A DNA stretch of 64,000 bases from Patagioenas fasciata (taxonomy: Eukaryota > Chordata > Aves > Columbiformes > Columbidae), in the NCBI RefSeq assembly GCF_037038585.1, contig NC_092520.1, positions 56,696,501 through 56,760,500 of the forward strand, in the 5' to 3' direction. The number at the start of each line of letters is the position of its first letter. Within the stretch, counting starts at the first letter, position 1. Positions 41,401 through 49,442 of this stretch are shown in pieces. The notes under the pieces are model-generated. The model was not told the origin of the DNA, made no database searches, and worked only from the letters and a program-made list of their open reading frames with translations. The position numbers and the translations under genes are program-made.

Positions 41401-42593
41401 CTGACTCACGGCACAGCCAAGGCTGTTGCCTCTGCTTCTTGCAGCAGCCTTACATCACCCACAAAAGGATGCTGGTGCTGACAGGACAAGAGATTCCAGG
41501 AGTCCCTGCTTCACACCTTGCTCTTGACACTGACACAGAAACCATCAAAGCAAATCTATAATGCAGTAAACCTGATATTACATGGGCATGTGGTTTCCCT
41601 TCTCCTCAGAGTCACCACCATTTTTCCAGATGGCTACCCAAACCAGCATGACCCTGGTGCTCCTCTGGGCAGGGCACTGCCAACCTCTGCCTTCTCATCA
41701 CTGTCACTGCCAGTCCCCAAAGTGCAGGTTTGCCTGCTAAACCTGCAGCCAAATTCTCTCATTTTTTGAGTCTCCTCCTGTTCCTCTGCACATGGGACAA
41801 AGTTTCCCAAGCTCAGGAACTGCTTGCAAGGAGAGACACAACAACATGCTCAGACACTGCAGGACTGAGGATCCAGCAAAGCACAAGGGAGAGCTACACC
41901 GCAGAAAAACATTTGTGCATTTACTACTCCACGTTCCAGTTCAGCCAGGAAAAGCATCTTCAAAATTAACTAGCTAAAGGGCCTCTGCCCTTATTTGAAT
42001 CATCCAACTGTGTTTCTGTGCATTTAAAAACACTGGTTAGGTCAACCCTAAGCAAACGCTCTTCTGAAAAAAGCATGAACAGTTATAAGAAGCACTACAT
42101 TTAACTTTTGCTAGGACTGCAAACTCCAGGCACCTTAAAAGTTTTAAGATGAACCTTACCAGTTAGGGGTTCAAAAGGCACTAACATCACTTGCCTTTTA
42201 CTAGGGTTTCAATGCAGGTTCATACAAGTTTGGACATAGTAATGGCAGTGCTGGAGGAAGAGCTGCCCCAGAGGCAGCAGGCTGGTGATAAAGCAGTAGC
42301 TAGGGGTGGCCCAGAGGACCAGAAGCCACCCAAAGTTGTCCTCAGACCCGCACTCAGCAGCAAAGCCAGCCCTGGGGTCCCCATCCACGCTATCAGTTCT
42401 CCGTGGGCTGCTCACAGCCCAGCATGGACATCCGGGTCGGAGGAAACCGACCTGAGCCTCCCCCCAGTGCCCAGCCTAGAAGCAGCATCCCGGGAGCATC
42501 CCTCCAGCAGCCCCGCCATCCCCCTCGGGCCGGGCTGGGGGGCGACCCCCGTGTCCCGTCCTGTCCCACCCCACCCCCGGAGCACCTACCCAT
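14266..42593 (-). CDS. SLC15A1: SLC15A1 / PEPT1, proton-coupled oligopeptide transporter (whole gene, 23 coding exons)
   Basis: This plasma-membrane symporter uses the proton gradient to import di- and tripeptides across the brush border of gut and kidney epithelia. Read on the minus strand, 23 exons join in phase to a 2,133-nt CDS (710 residues plus stop) with GT-AG at all 22 introns; human PEPT1 is about 708 residues. Family marks seen are the ExxERFxYYG motif (E26, E29, R30), H60 (human His57), the PTR2 signature around [18 protein letters not shown] (Y170, N174), W297, D344 and E607 in GLEFSYSQ. The layout is nine membrane spans, a large extracellular domain at about residues 387-590 with seven N-glycosylation sequons, then three more spans and an acidic cytosolic tail. 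K285 replaces human Arg282. No frameshift or premature stop was found, so the gene looks functional. Family assignment rests on extended match to the known PEPT1 sequence; SLC15A2 fits less well. Confidence 0.97.
14455..15727 (-). other. SLC15A1 intron 22
   Basis: AT-rich, 1,273 bases; no repeat or exon recognised. Confidence 0.9.
15728..15835 (-). CDS. SLC15A1: SLC15A1 coding exon 22, TM11
   Basis: Residues 613-648. [20 protein letters not shown], the TM11 region, is nearly identical to human. Acceptor ctgtag, donor GTAAGC. Confidence 0.97.
15836..16606 (-). other. SLC15A1 intron 21
   Basis: 771 bases; nothing recognised. Confidence 0.9.
16607..16753 (-). CDS. SLC15A1: SLC15A1 coding exon 21, TM10
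   Basis: Residues 564-612. The end of the extracellular domain, then [19 protein letters not shown] and LEFSYSQ. E607 corresponds to human Glu595, a TM10 substrate-site residue. Acceptor tttctag, donor GTAGGT. Confidence 0.97.
16754..17180 (-). other. SLC15A1 intron 20
   Basis: 427 bases, AT-rich; nothing recognised. Confidence 0.9.
17181..17277 (-). CDS. SLC15A1: SLC15A1 coding exon 20, extracellular domain
   Basis: Residues 531-563. Anchored by FGSAYTIV (human FGSAYTYIV). Acceptor ctttcag after a long T-run, donor GTGAGT. Confidence 0.94.
17411..17518 (-). CDS. SLC15A1: SLC15A1 coding exon 19, extracellular domain
   Basis: Residues 495-531. It starts RFIN (human RFVN), with sequons at N498, N505 and N522. 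The beta-strand-like alternation fits the extracellular domain. Acceptor tttaaag, donor GTAAGG. Confidence 0.93.
17519..18141 (-). other. SLC15A1 intron 18
   Basis: 623 bases with an A14 run near 17,549; nothing else recognised. Confidence 0.88.
18142..18191 (-). CDS. SLC15A1: SLC15A1 coding exon 18 (50 nt), extracellular domain
   Basis: Residues 479-495, aligned through KPEEGNN to human KPEKGEN. Sequon at N482. Acceptor ccaccag, donor GTAGAG, both of moderate strength. The frame is also open upstream of this acceptor, so the 5' boundary is the least certain in the gene, but this choice joins in phase. Confidence 0.85.
18474..20430 (-). mobile_element. CR1 LINE, about 2 kb, reverse transcriptase remnant, in intron 17
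   Basis: Longest CR1 here. Broken frames on the minus strand (18,558-18,911; 18,954-19,328; 19,532-19,789) carry reverse transcriptase and C-terminal pieces, including DLCKVFDTV, a variant of the usual DLSKAFDTV. It is frameshifted, 5'-truncated and not active. It has the same orientation as SLC15A1 and fills most of intron 17 (18,192-20,559). Confidence 0.93.
20560..20709 (-). CDS. SLC15A1: SLC15A1 coding exon 17, extracellular domain
   Basis: Residues 429-478. It is anchored by YMTFE and GGQRHT, which align with human MTFD and GQRHT. Sequons at N448 and N456. Acceptor tttgtag, donor GTAAGC. A 2-kb CR1 lies just downstream in intron 17. Confidence 0.94.
20710..22042 (-). other. SLC15A1 intron 16
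   Basis: 1,333 bases, AT-rich; no repeat recognised. Confidence 0.9.
22043..22168 (-). CDS. SLC15A1: SLC15A1 coding exon 16, extracellular domain
   Basis: Residues 387-428. It begins KTLPVFP as in human, then diverges. Sequon at N422 (NLT). Acceptor cgtacag, donor GTAAGT. Confidence 0.95.
22596..23192 (+). mobile_element. CR1 LINE 3' fragment in intron 15
   Basis: Sense on the plus strand, antisense to SLC15A1. It runs from GGAGTCCTGTG through GGTTGGACTAGATTACC to the tail CTATGATT. It is very like the copy at 53,036-53,604. The rest of intron 15 (22,169-23,834) is unremarkable. Confidence 0.92.
23835..23916 (-). CDS. SLC15A1: SLC15A1 coding exon 15, TM9
   Basis: Residues 359-386. [19 protein letters not shown] matches TM9 of PEPT1, ending at the start of the extracellular domain. 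Acceptor tactag, donor GTAAGT. Confidence 0.96.
23917..25123 (-). other. SLC15A1 intron 14
   Basis: 1,207 bases. Holds a C/A-rich low-complexity run (CAAA/CCAAA) at about 24,213-24,272; nothing else. Confidence 0.88.
25124..25212 (-). CDS. SLC15A1: SLC15A1 coding exon 14, TM8
   Basis: Residues 330-359. TM8 with [12 protein letters not shown]344 corresponds to human Asp341, the reported partner of Arg282. Acceptor ttcaacag, donor GTAAGT. Confidence 0.97.
25344..25376 (-). CDS. SLC15A1: SLC15A1 coding exon 13 (33 nt)
   Basis: Residues 319-329, [11 protein letters not shown]. Eleven codons in phase 0, so skipping would keep the frame. Acceptor ttaacag after a long T-run, donor GTACAG. The flanking introns are only 100 and 131 bp. 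Confidence 0.94.
25477..25521 (-). CDS. SLC15A1: SLC15A1 coding exon 12 (45 nt)
   Basis: Residues 304-318, [11 protein letters not shown] followed by DGNF, a phase-0 exon matching the PEPT1 loop after TM7. Acceptor gttaag, donor GTAGGT. Confidence 0.95.
25522..26795 (-). other. SLC15A1 intron 11
   Basis: 1,274 bases with an A-run at about 25,622-25,637 and a GC-richer stretch at 25,790-26,060 that I cannot identify. Confidence 0.88.
26796..26885 (-). CDS. SLC15A1: SLC15A1 coding exon 11, TM7
   Basis: Residues 274-303. TM7 has the conserved [14 protein letters not shown] with W297 (human Trp294). The residue at human Arg282 is lysine here (K285, codon AAG). Acceptor ttctgcag, donor GTAAAG. 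Confidence 0.97.
26886..27895 (-). other. SLC15A1 intron 10
   Basis: 1,010 bases; nothing recognised. Confidence 0.9.
27896..27982 (-). CDS. SLC15A1: SLC15A1 coding exon 10, cytosolic loop
   Basis: Residues 245-273. [20 protein letters not shown] is almost identical to human PEPT1 in this loop between TM6 and TM7. Acceptor cttctcag, donor GTAAGT. Confidence 0.97.
27983..29133 (-). other. SLC15A1 intron 9
   Basis: 1,151 bases; nothing recognised. Confidence 0.9.
29134..29216 (-). CDS. SLC15A1: SLC15A1 coding exon 9, TM6 end and cytosolic loop
   Basis: Residues 217-244. The end of TM6 followed by [12 protein letters not shown], the start of the basic cytosolic loop between TM6 and TM7. Acceptor attgtag, donor GTAAGT. 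Confidence 0.96.
29217..30373 (-). other. SLC15A1 intron 8
   Basis: 1,157 bases. Contains a C14 run (30,197-30,210) followed by TCCCTCCCC, so the transcript strand is G-rich there; also a moderately GC-rich part at 29,450-29,880 without recognised content. Confidence 0.88.
30374..30457 (-). CDS. SLC15A1: SLC15A1 coding exon 8
   Basis: Residues 189-217. CGIHSK then [15 protein letters not shown], the loop into TM6. Acceptor tacttcag, donor GTAAGT. Confidence 0.97.
30672..31062 (-). mobile_element. CR1 LINE 3' fragment in intron 7
   Basis: Starts ATCACAGGATGGTTGAGGTGGAAGG-like, in the CR1 subfamily with a GGTTGAGGTGGAAGGCACC 3' end, antisense orientation on the plus strand and thus sense with SLC15A1. 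The rest of intron 7 (30,458-32,358) is AT-rich with nothing recognised. Confidence 0.9.
32359..32449 (-). CDS. SLC15A1: SLC15A1 coding exon 7, TM5
   Basis: Residues 159-189. It holds the second PTR2 signature, with [12 protein letters not shown]170 and N174 correspond to substrate-site residues Tyr167 and Asn171 of human PEPT1. Acceptor actgtag, donor GTAAGG. Confidence 0.97.
32618..32743. repeat. 63-bp tandem duplication, two copies
   Basis: Copies at 32,618-32,680 and 32,681-32,743 differ at only about two positions, so the duplication is recent. It lies in intron 6 (32,450-32,758), starting 15 bases from the exon 6 donor. Confidence 0.9.
32759..32858 (-). CDS. SLC15A1: SLC15A1 coding exon 6, TM4
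   Basis: Residues 125-158. TM4 carries the highly conserved [18 protein letters not shown] segment of the PTR2 family. Acceptor gacccag; the donor GTAACA is weaker than the others in this gene. The upstream polypyrimidine region is an unusual C13 then T10 tract. Confidence 0.97.
32879..32901. repeat. A10G13 tract (T/C tract in the SLC15A1 transcript)
   Basis: Plus strand A10 then G13; on the gene strand C13 then T10, ending 21 bases upstream of the exon 6 acceptor boundary at 32,858. It therefore forms the polypyrimidine region of intron 5. Confidence 0.85.
33053..33172 (-). CDS. SLC15A1: SLC15A1 coding exon 5, TM3
   Basis: Residues 85-125. TM3 (IVYTIGQAV) is followed by the loop [10 protein letters not shown], which closely matches PEPT1. 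Acceptor ataacag, donor GTGAGT. Confidence 0.97.
33173..35672 (-). other. SLC15A1 intron 4
   Basis: 2,500 bases; contains a short ATT microsatellite (about 34,303-34,326) and a short CA-rich run near 33,213-33,241. No LINE recognised. Confidence 0.88.
34303..34326. repeat. (ATT)n microsatellite
   Basis: About seven ATT units in intron 4. Confidence 0.85.
35673..35814 (-). CDS. SLC15A1: SLC15A1 coding exon 4, TM2
   Basis: Residues 38-85. It includes H60, equivalent to human His57, which is essential for proton coupling, and the PTR2 signature [11 protein letters not shown]. Acceptor cctacag, donor GTGAGT. It is separated from exon 3 by an intron of only 95 bp. Confidence 0.97.
35910..35994 (-). 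CDS. SLC15A1: SLC15A1 coding exon 3, TM1
   Basis: Residues 10-38. It holds the first membrane span and the proton-coupling ExxERFxYYG motif (E26, E29, R30, Y33, Y34). Acceptor ccctccag, donor GTATGT. Confidence 0.97.
35995..39015 (-). other. SLC15A1 intron 2
   Basis: 3,021 bases, no repeat or additional exon recognised. Confidence 0.85.
39016..39038 (-). CDS. SLC15A1: SLC15A1 coding exon 2 (23 nt)
   Basis: Acceptor ctgcag after a T-rich tract, donor GTAAGT. It encodes residues 2-9, a short lysine-rich cytosolic N-terminus. The small size makes it easy to miss; the phase joins exactly with exons 1 and 3, which supports the call. Confidence 0.85.
39039..42589 (-). other. SLC15A1 intron 1
   Basis: 3,551 bases. 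The 5' part lies in the CpG island. It holds an A/C-rich low-complexity run at about 40,420-40,492. No other content recognised. Confidence 0.82.
42590..42593 (-). CDS. SLC15A1: SLC15A1 coding exon 1 (start codon plus one base)
   Basis: The exon contributes ATG and the first base of codon 2, then donor GTAGGT. The start context is strong, with A at -3 and G at +4. Joining to exon 2 gives an N-terminus beginning MAPKSKGK that runs into the conserved FGYPLSIFF stretch. The tiny coding part sits inside the CpG island, as expected for a first exon that is mostly 5' UTR. Confidence 0.85.
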
Positions 42594-42660
42594 ACTGCCG
42601 GCAGAGTCTTCGCAGGAGACTCGGGGAGGGCGGGAGAGAGGATACCGGGGGCGGCCGGGC

Positions 42661-42665
42661 TTTAA
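42661..42665 (-). promoter_or_regulatory. TATA-like TTAAA element
   Basis: TTAAA about 70 bases upstream of the start codon on the gene strand, in otherwise GC-rich DNA. If used, transcription would start near 42,630-42,640 and the 5' UTR would be about 40 bases with no upstream ATG. This is inferred from position only. Confidence 0.4.
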
Positions 42666-42738
42666 GGACGGCTCCGGGGGCCCCGCCCGGCTCCGGCTGC
42701 TCCGGGGCGGTGCCGCCGGCCAGGGCAGCGCAGGTGAC

Positions 42739-42772
42739 GGGGAGGGGAGCGAGGGGAAGGGGGTGGAGGGGG
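42739..42772 (+). promoter_or_regulatory. G-quadruplex-type motif in the promoter
   Basis: Five G-runs of four or five bases (42,739-42,742; 42,744-42,747; 42,753-42,756; 42,759-42,763; 42,768-42,772) with loops of 1-5 bases, on the template strand about 150 bases upstream of the start codon. Sequence match only. Confidence 0.6.
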
Positions 42773-43159
42773 AGTTTATCGCCGGGGGAGCTATTGCTGG
42801 GCTCACCCGCCCTTGACCTGCCGGTGTCGGGCCGTGCAACGCACCGGGGCGAGTTTAACAGCCGGTCCCGTCGCCCTCTCCCCCTCTGGCTTCTGCATAA
42901 AGAGTGTCACTCTCTGCTGCGAAGTACCAAGGCCACACACTTTCCCTTTGGTGTCAGATTGTGGATGGGAAACTTAGTAAGTGAGCAAGCAGACTACATG
43001 CTGCATGGACAGCAGCTTTATGCCTTGTCCACTCCTTTTCAGCCAGGGAGATGGAGTTTCTTCTGACTGCTGCTGCCAAATGTGAGAGAAAACACAAGTT
43101 TGCTTGCTGGCACTCAGTTTCTAACCATGACTCACCTGCAGCTCACACCAACTGGTGCT

Positions 43160-43310
43160 TCTCAGAAGTTGCCCCACCACTGGAAGTGTCCAAGACCAGA
43201 CTGGATGAGTCTTTGAGGAACTTGATCTAGTAAAAGATGTCTCTGCCCATTGTAGGGGGTTGGACTTGCAGATCTTTAATGGCCCTTTCCATCCCAAACC
43301 ATTTGGTGAG
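43160..43310 (+). mobile_element. CR1 LINE 3' fragment
   Basis: Degraded 3' end: CCAAGACCAGACTGGATG, then GGGGGTTGGACTTG and CCATCCCAAACCATT. Confidence 0.8.
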
Positions 43311-46300
43311 TCTGTTTTTCTGTAGCCTAGTTTGCTCAACACTTTGGTCTGTCTGCAGCAGATGACTGTCCTGCGTGCTTTGTGTGCTGCCAAACTACAA
43401 GGAAAGCTGGGAGAATCCTGATCAGTATAACCTGATGGACATTTCATGCATGCACCTTAGTCAACTGTATTTGTGGAACAGATGGTTGAGATGTTCAGCA
43501 TGAGAATTGCCAGAGCGCAAGGCCAACAAGAAAAGCCGATTAGATAAGCTGCACAATAAGACTTGAATGTACTCAGAATGTGGAAACAGAAAAATACTAG
43601 TTAGACACTGCCAAAAAAAGAGAGAAATTTCTGAAAGAAGCATGAAACTCTTCTTGTTGATGTTGTGTTAACACTGGTCTCCAGTTCATGCAATCAATCC
43701 AATGGCATCTCCTACAGCGTGCTCTTCATAATTACCTGGCTGCTGAACAGGTTCAGCTCTTCTAAGGTACAAATCAAACAAGCGTTGCAATATATTGCAA
43801 TGCGGAATATCTATAGTCAGCACTTCAGGTGCTAAAGAAGGCTGCTCCAACCTGTGATTCAGAGCTACGGCTGAAACCAGATTTCTCAAACTGTATCTAC
43901 ATGGGGATAATCTGCTCAAAGGAGCACTACTCTCTTATCAGTTACTCATAATATTGGCTGTTAAAATTTTATGAATAAATGCTTAAGGTAAAGAACAAGT
44001 GGGTGGTTATAGCTATATTTATAGCACGTACTCTTGTAATAAACACAAATCTTGCTGGGTATGTTTCACTGCTGCAGCTGATGCTGGTCATAGATCACTT
44101 CTCTATTTTTTACATAAATATATATATATATGAAAATATATCTGGCCACACAGCACAGGGAACATTGCATTTGTTACAGTTACTCCAGCAAAACAAGCTG
44201 TCTGTAAAGCAGTGACAGATGTTGAAATCACTGATAGCTCATTCACATGCAGAAATGATTGGGATACTACTACCATTTTTGAGCTGTTAAAGTATAAAAT
44301 AAAGGCATCATTTTTTCCTTGAAGATTTGATCTCTTGCCCTTGCATAAAAAAATGGTGGTGAATGGGAATTTCAGTTTGTTATATACACCCATGCATTTT
44401 GTGGAAACAAAGAGTAGGCATTTGCTCTTTCTTCCTAGAAAGAGACATACAAGTGGGAAGCAGAAATTATGGAAAACTCCCTGTTTTCTCAGCCATTTGA
44501 GATAAATGGGCTAGATTTAATTTGCCCCACAAAGAGAGATAGAGGTCCACACGATTGCTTCACAGCTACTTCTGAGATGGACTGGATTCTGCTTTCATTT
44601 AGGAAACTGATGCTATGAGGTTGACCCCTGCGAAGCTATTTTGCGGTTGTACCAGTTAGAGGGACTGAAATTGTCAGAGGATCTGAGTTTCCTGGTGAGG
44701 CTCACATTCTAGGAATGCTCGGGGCACAACAGGGCTGTTAAATATTTAGCGAACAAAGGTGAAGATATAATTCTGCTTTCTTCTATAATACAAAGCTCTG
44801 AACTCACGGGAGTGCATTTGCAAGGTATAATAGAAAACTTGGGCTACGTAACTTTGAATAATCAAGTATAAGCCACAGCTGGTAATTAGAAAGTACGGTA
44901 TGTGACTTCTATGCAGGTTAAAATGACACATTATTCCGAGACCAGATCCTAACACCAACTGTTGGGCTTTATGGGTGGAAATTTTATTATAATTGATAGG
45001 TACCTTACTCTGTCATTAGTTAAATGCCACAGAATATCACTCGGTTAAAGGCTGTAGAGAAGTCCGTAAGATTGTTTCTTTGTGTCTCATAGGTAGGAAA
45101 AACATGATTGCTTCAGAGAAGCTGCTGGGGTTAATCCATAATATGGAATAATTGATAACAACTATTCATTATTTAAGGACTAACAACCTGAATTAAGATT
45201 GAAAAATCTTAGAGCAAATGAAGGCAAATTACAAATTTTTTAGAATATGTGAATTTTATAAATCTTAATAGATGTTTTTAACTCACTATTTTAGATTGGG
45301 AAAATGATAATAAACATAAAGAAATGGCGATGGTGCGCAGCTCATTGCTGCATAGCCAGTATTGAGTGAGATGCTGAAAACTGATTTAGGTAGCACATTA
45401 ATTTCATTATGAACAAAAACTAATGGATTTGGCTCTACAACCTCAATCTATTTGGCTTTCATGATGGTAGTAGCCAAACGCTAACACTACTCACTTCTCA
45501 ATAACTACTCCTCCCAAGATAACACATCCTTCCAAGAAAAGTTTATCCCCACCTTCCAGATAGAGAATCTGAGGAAAAAGGTGATAATAAATCAGCTGGT
45601 GCGTACAAAAGTGTTCCACATGTATGTAACTGAGGTATCCCACTAAACCCATGAACATGCAGATAACAAAGAAAGCAGAATATGTTTGCTGTGACCTTTC
45701 TCATAGCACTCTGTCTCACTTTGTGTCTTGAAGACAGGGTTTGCTAGTAGAGCAAATTATTGGTGGGACGGTCTAGAGGAGATGGGGGCTGCAGGGAGGG
45801 CGTGCACCAGGGCTCTCTCAGAATGGGTCTGCAGCAATTCAGCTGCCTTCAACCACGAGCCATAGAGCTGCCAGGTGCTGGGCACTTCCACAGTTGACAC
45901 TAGGCTTGGTATTTGAGATGGTCACTTAATTTCCATGTAATGTTCAGCTTTGGCCCCAAAACCTAAGGACTTGCTACTTCAGAAGCTTGGTAAACTAGAC
46001 TTGGCATGTGCAGAGAAAGAAGTTTTCTACCGCCCCAGCCTGGCAGCCCAGCTCAGCAGCATTTGGCAGGTATTCCTGCCCAGAAAAAGGAAGAGTTCAT
46101 CCTCTGTGGCCCACAAGGGACTTGGCTTCTCTAGCAGGCCTGTCTGTACACACGCCAAACATGTGGGTGGAGGGTGAAACAAGGGAGCAGGAACTGGAGC
46201 TGAGACCTGTACATAAATCAAGTAACTATGTAAACTTTATCTACCTGGGGTTGCCCCAGATTGACACCAAAAACCTTTGGCTCACTAGCAGTGCCTGTGG

Positions 46301-47483
46301 CAACATGCAAAGTTAACATAGCAGATGTAGACCTAATGAGTTAATGGCACACAAAACATTGTAAAGTCATTTCTGCCAAAAGGTGTTTATTTTATTTTTG
46401 CTGAAAACATAGCTTGAGGTCAATAACTCATACAGTGTTCTACTTCCAGTTCCTTTCCTTTGTTTGATAACATTGTCTTCTCTGCAGAGCCAGTTACAGT
46501 CACTTGTATTTTTATTGGTGAGTAGAGTACAGGGTGGATCGCATGTAAGGAAAAGAAGCCTCACGCAGGCAGCTGTCAAAAGTAGAAGCAATCCACCATG
46601 AGGAGCAAGGGGTGTCCCCACTGAGCCAGGATTCACCCCTTGTCCACTTCCTCTTCATATCCATCATGACAACATCTTTGATGCTTTATTCCTCCACAGT
46701 TTTTCCCTCGAGGAATCTGATGGGATGGTGTTTTGTGCAAAGCCTGGATTTAATAGAGAACATCCATTCTGGCACTACGGGTCTGTATGGAAACCAGCAT
46801 TAGCTCACAAGTGCAAGGAGGTGTCGAAAATCTTGTGTTTGGACTTACTTGGAGATGATACCATCCCTTCCAGCCTTGAAATACCTTTATGGGTCCACCC
46901 TTCAGCCTTAACCTTTGTACCGCACAGGCAATAAGTAAAGAGAGCACATATCGTGTGCTGTGAAACACATGAGGCGTGAGACTGGGAGAGCAGAAATGCA
47001 CACAGTAATCCCGGTTTTGATGCCAAGTTACTGGCAGACCTTGTGCAATCTGTCTCTGAGGCCAGGAGAGTCTCATCTGCCAAACGAGGGCACTCCCAGC
47101 AGGTAAGTGGGGTGGACAAATAGGAGTGTAAGCACAAGTATTAAGGGCAGCTGCTAAGGGAAGCAGGGCAAAACACAAGAGTGCCTGATTCAAAGCCTTT
47201 ATGTATTCCTCTCTACTACAGAGAAACAGGTACCTTTGAAGCATGTAACCGTATTTAAGAAAAAAATATGATGACAAAGGTATAAGTATCCTGCACTCAG
47301 CTAGGATTCAAGTCTTTCATTGGGTAGCGAAACTTTTTAAAATTCTGAATTGTGTATCTCTACCTTTCATCAGGATGGGTTTGAATTTGCCTGACACACA
47401 GCATCACCCCTCCCATCTAATACAATGCAAGTTTGTCGAACATTGCTCAAAGTATGCTGAAAGCACTCAACCACGTCTTCTAT

Positions 47484-47586
47484 GGCAGGGCTCTGAGCAA
47501 CCTGACCTAGTTGCTCGTTGCAGGGGGTTGGACTAGATGACCTTTGAAGATCCCTTCCAACCCAAACTATTCTATGATTCTCTGAT
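47484..47586 (+). mobile_element. CR1 LINE, very short 3' fragment
   Basis: GGGGGTTGGACTAGATGACC followed by CCCTTCCAACCC and a CTATGATTCTCTGATTC tail; about 100 bases. Confidence 0.9.
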
Positions 47587-49364
47587 TCAAGAGCTTGTTT
47601 TCTTTGTCTTTATTGATATCCTGCTTCTGAAGCTTCAGATTCGTGTTATGAGACCTGATAATCAAGTTAATTTATTTTTTTTTGGTTTTCATTGCATTGT
47701 ATCTTTTGAAGTTTCATCACTAGTATATTTTCAGACAAACTGTACTTGACATGTTTCTTAAGGACAGCACATCAGAGCATCAGCAGTGCAGGAGCTTCTA
47801 GGGCTGGCTGGATTATCTTGTCAGCTTACACAACCAGCCCTACAAAAATGAATCATATTGTTGACTGGACAACACAAGTACAAGTGTCATCTCTTGACCA
47901 ATCTGTGCTTTGAATCAAGCACATGTAAAAGTCTGGAGTTAGAGTGACCCAGTATTGAGGAGATTAAGTGTGTTTTTCATTTGAGATGCTTAAATTACTG
48001 TTTACAAGTGATGCATGCCTTTTTTTCCCCTCTTTTTTTTTTTCTTTTCTTACCTTCAAATAAGTCTTCTTGTAAATGTGGATGCTCACACTTCCAAAGC
48101 CAAATGTCCTGTGACATTGTACATTATTCTTGGGGTGGGAGGGAGTGCTGTTATACAAAAACATACATGACTTAAGATGACATCAACATCTGCAGTGGAA
48201 ATAACGTATTTTGAATTTAAGTAATCAGACAAGATAATATAATTTTCTGGAAGCTTACACAAACATCATATCTTCACCAGAGGATACACAGCTTCTTTCC
48301 TTCCATTACTCATAGCCCTAATGTATCTCACTCAGATTTAAATGAAAACTTTAGCAGCAGCATCTATCAGAATTTAGTATTTAGTTAAATTTCAATGGAT
48401 TAGTTTGTCTTGCTACTCTGCTGTGAATTCACCATAAATTGCTGTATTTCACTTTAGAAATCTGGTCAAATGCATCCTGTAGGAACACAGGGCATCTAGA
48501 CTATTTTCAGGTCAGGCCAAAACCAAAGCCTGTGACCTTAACAAGAGCTACTCAAAACGGTAGGACTTTTTCTTGCTCTGAATATCCTTGTTGTTGGAAT
48601 ACACCCAGCCACTTCTCTCTTTTAATTATGCATTATTCATATGCACTGAAACATATTCCCCTTGTCAGAAGCAGCTCCTGGAGATCCCAGCAATCAAATG
48701 AAAGAAAATGGACAATCTACTCATGAAAACAATTGTCTATGGTCTTCCAGCACTGTCCTCAACAAAGGAGTAGCGTCTGTAATACAGAGATTTTAATTCT
48801 GTAATGAAATTGCCTGAAATTTCAGTACTGGAAGCTATCCTGCAAAGAGTGAACAAAAAGACTCGCTTTTTAGCAGCTCTAGACAGAAAGCAACTTTGAT
48901 ATCTACATCTGAACTATTGTTTTAAAGAGCGGTAAAGCATGGAGACAGGTCCTTTACCTCCAGTAGGACATTTTACCTTCCGCTTTGTCTCTGCTCCATC
49001 CTTCTCTCACGACACTGGGAACCAAATTGCCATTTCTCAGCCTCCTGCTGAAATCCTGTCATTGAGGTAAGGTTGCGATGGGAAGAAAAATTAAGGGTAT
49101 AACATATGATTGAGCTCCTACAGTCTCCAGTTCTTCTGGTAAGCATGCCTGTTACGTGTAGAAAAGGTAAGAATCACAAATCCTGTGTGTTATGTTTATA
49201 AGTTGTTTAAAAAAACACTGATAAATACAATACTGAAGAGTAAATTGAGTTCTACCACTTATAATCCATTTACCGTCTTGTGATGGAAGAAATGTCCAAT
49301 TAAACGAAGTGTAAACACCAAATGTAACCATGGCAGCAGTACCTAATACGTTTTGTTGTCACAG

Positions 49365-49442
49365 ATGTCACATTTTGAGAATTCTGATTTGCCAGTGCTA
49401 AAAAAGACATTTGAAGATATAGCTGAAGTTTCAGGAGAATTT
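49365..49442 (+). other. Exon-like segment, 78 nt (unproven)
   Basis: Preceded by TTTTGTTGTCACAG and followed by GTAAGT. 78 nt, open in only one frame (26 codons, MSHFENSDLPVLKK-type start). No family recognised and no partner exon found that joins in phase. It may well be chance or an exon of a non-coding RNA. Confidence 0.2.

Larger units (their letters stand above)
42380..42880 (-). promoter_or_regulatory. SLC15A1: CpG-island promoter of SLC15A1
   Basis: This is the only long GC- and CpG-rich stretch in the window, and it covers the start codon. On the gene strand there are GC boxes (GGGCGGGG and CCGCCCC types, about 42,680-42,715). Human PEPT1 is reported to use Sp1 and CDX2; a TTTAT core sits at 42,775-42,779 on the plus strand, but one such site proves little. 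Confidence 0.8.
42881..49364. other. Upstream intergenic, no gene recognised
   Basis: AT-rich flank with two small CR1 pieces (listed separately). No conserved gene recognised; DOCK9, the human neighbour on this side, is not seen. Confidence 0.55.

Noticed and set aside
42393-42839. 148-codon minus-strand frame over the CpG island
   Set aside because: Pro/Ser/Gly-rich frame through promoter and first intron of SLC15A1; explained by GC-rich sequence with few stops.
46750-47277. 175-codon minus-strand frame
   Set aside because: No recognisable family, no splice or promoter signals, and overlapping frames of similar quality.
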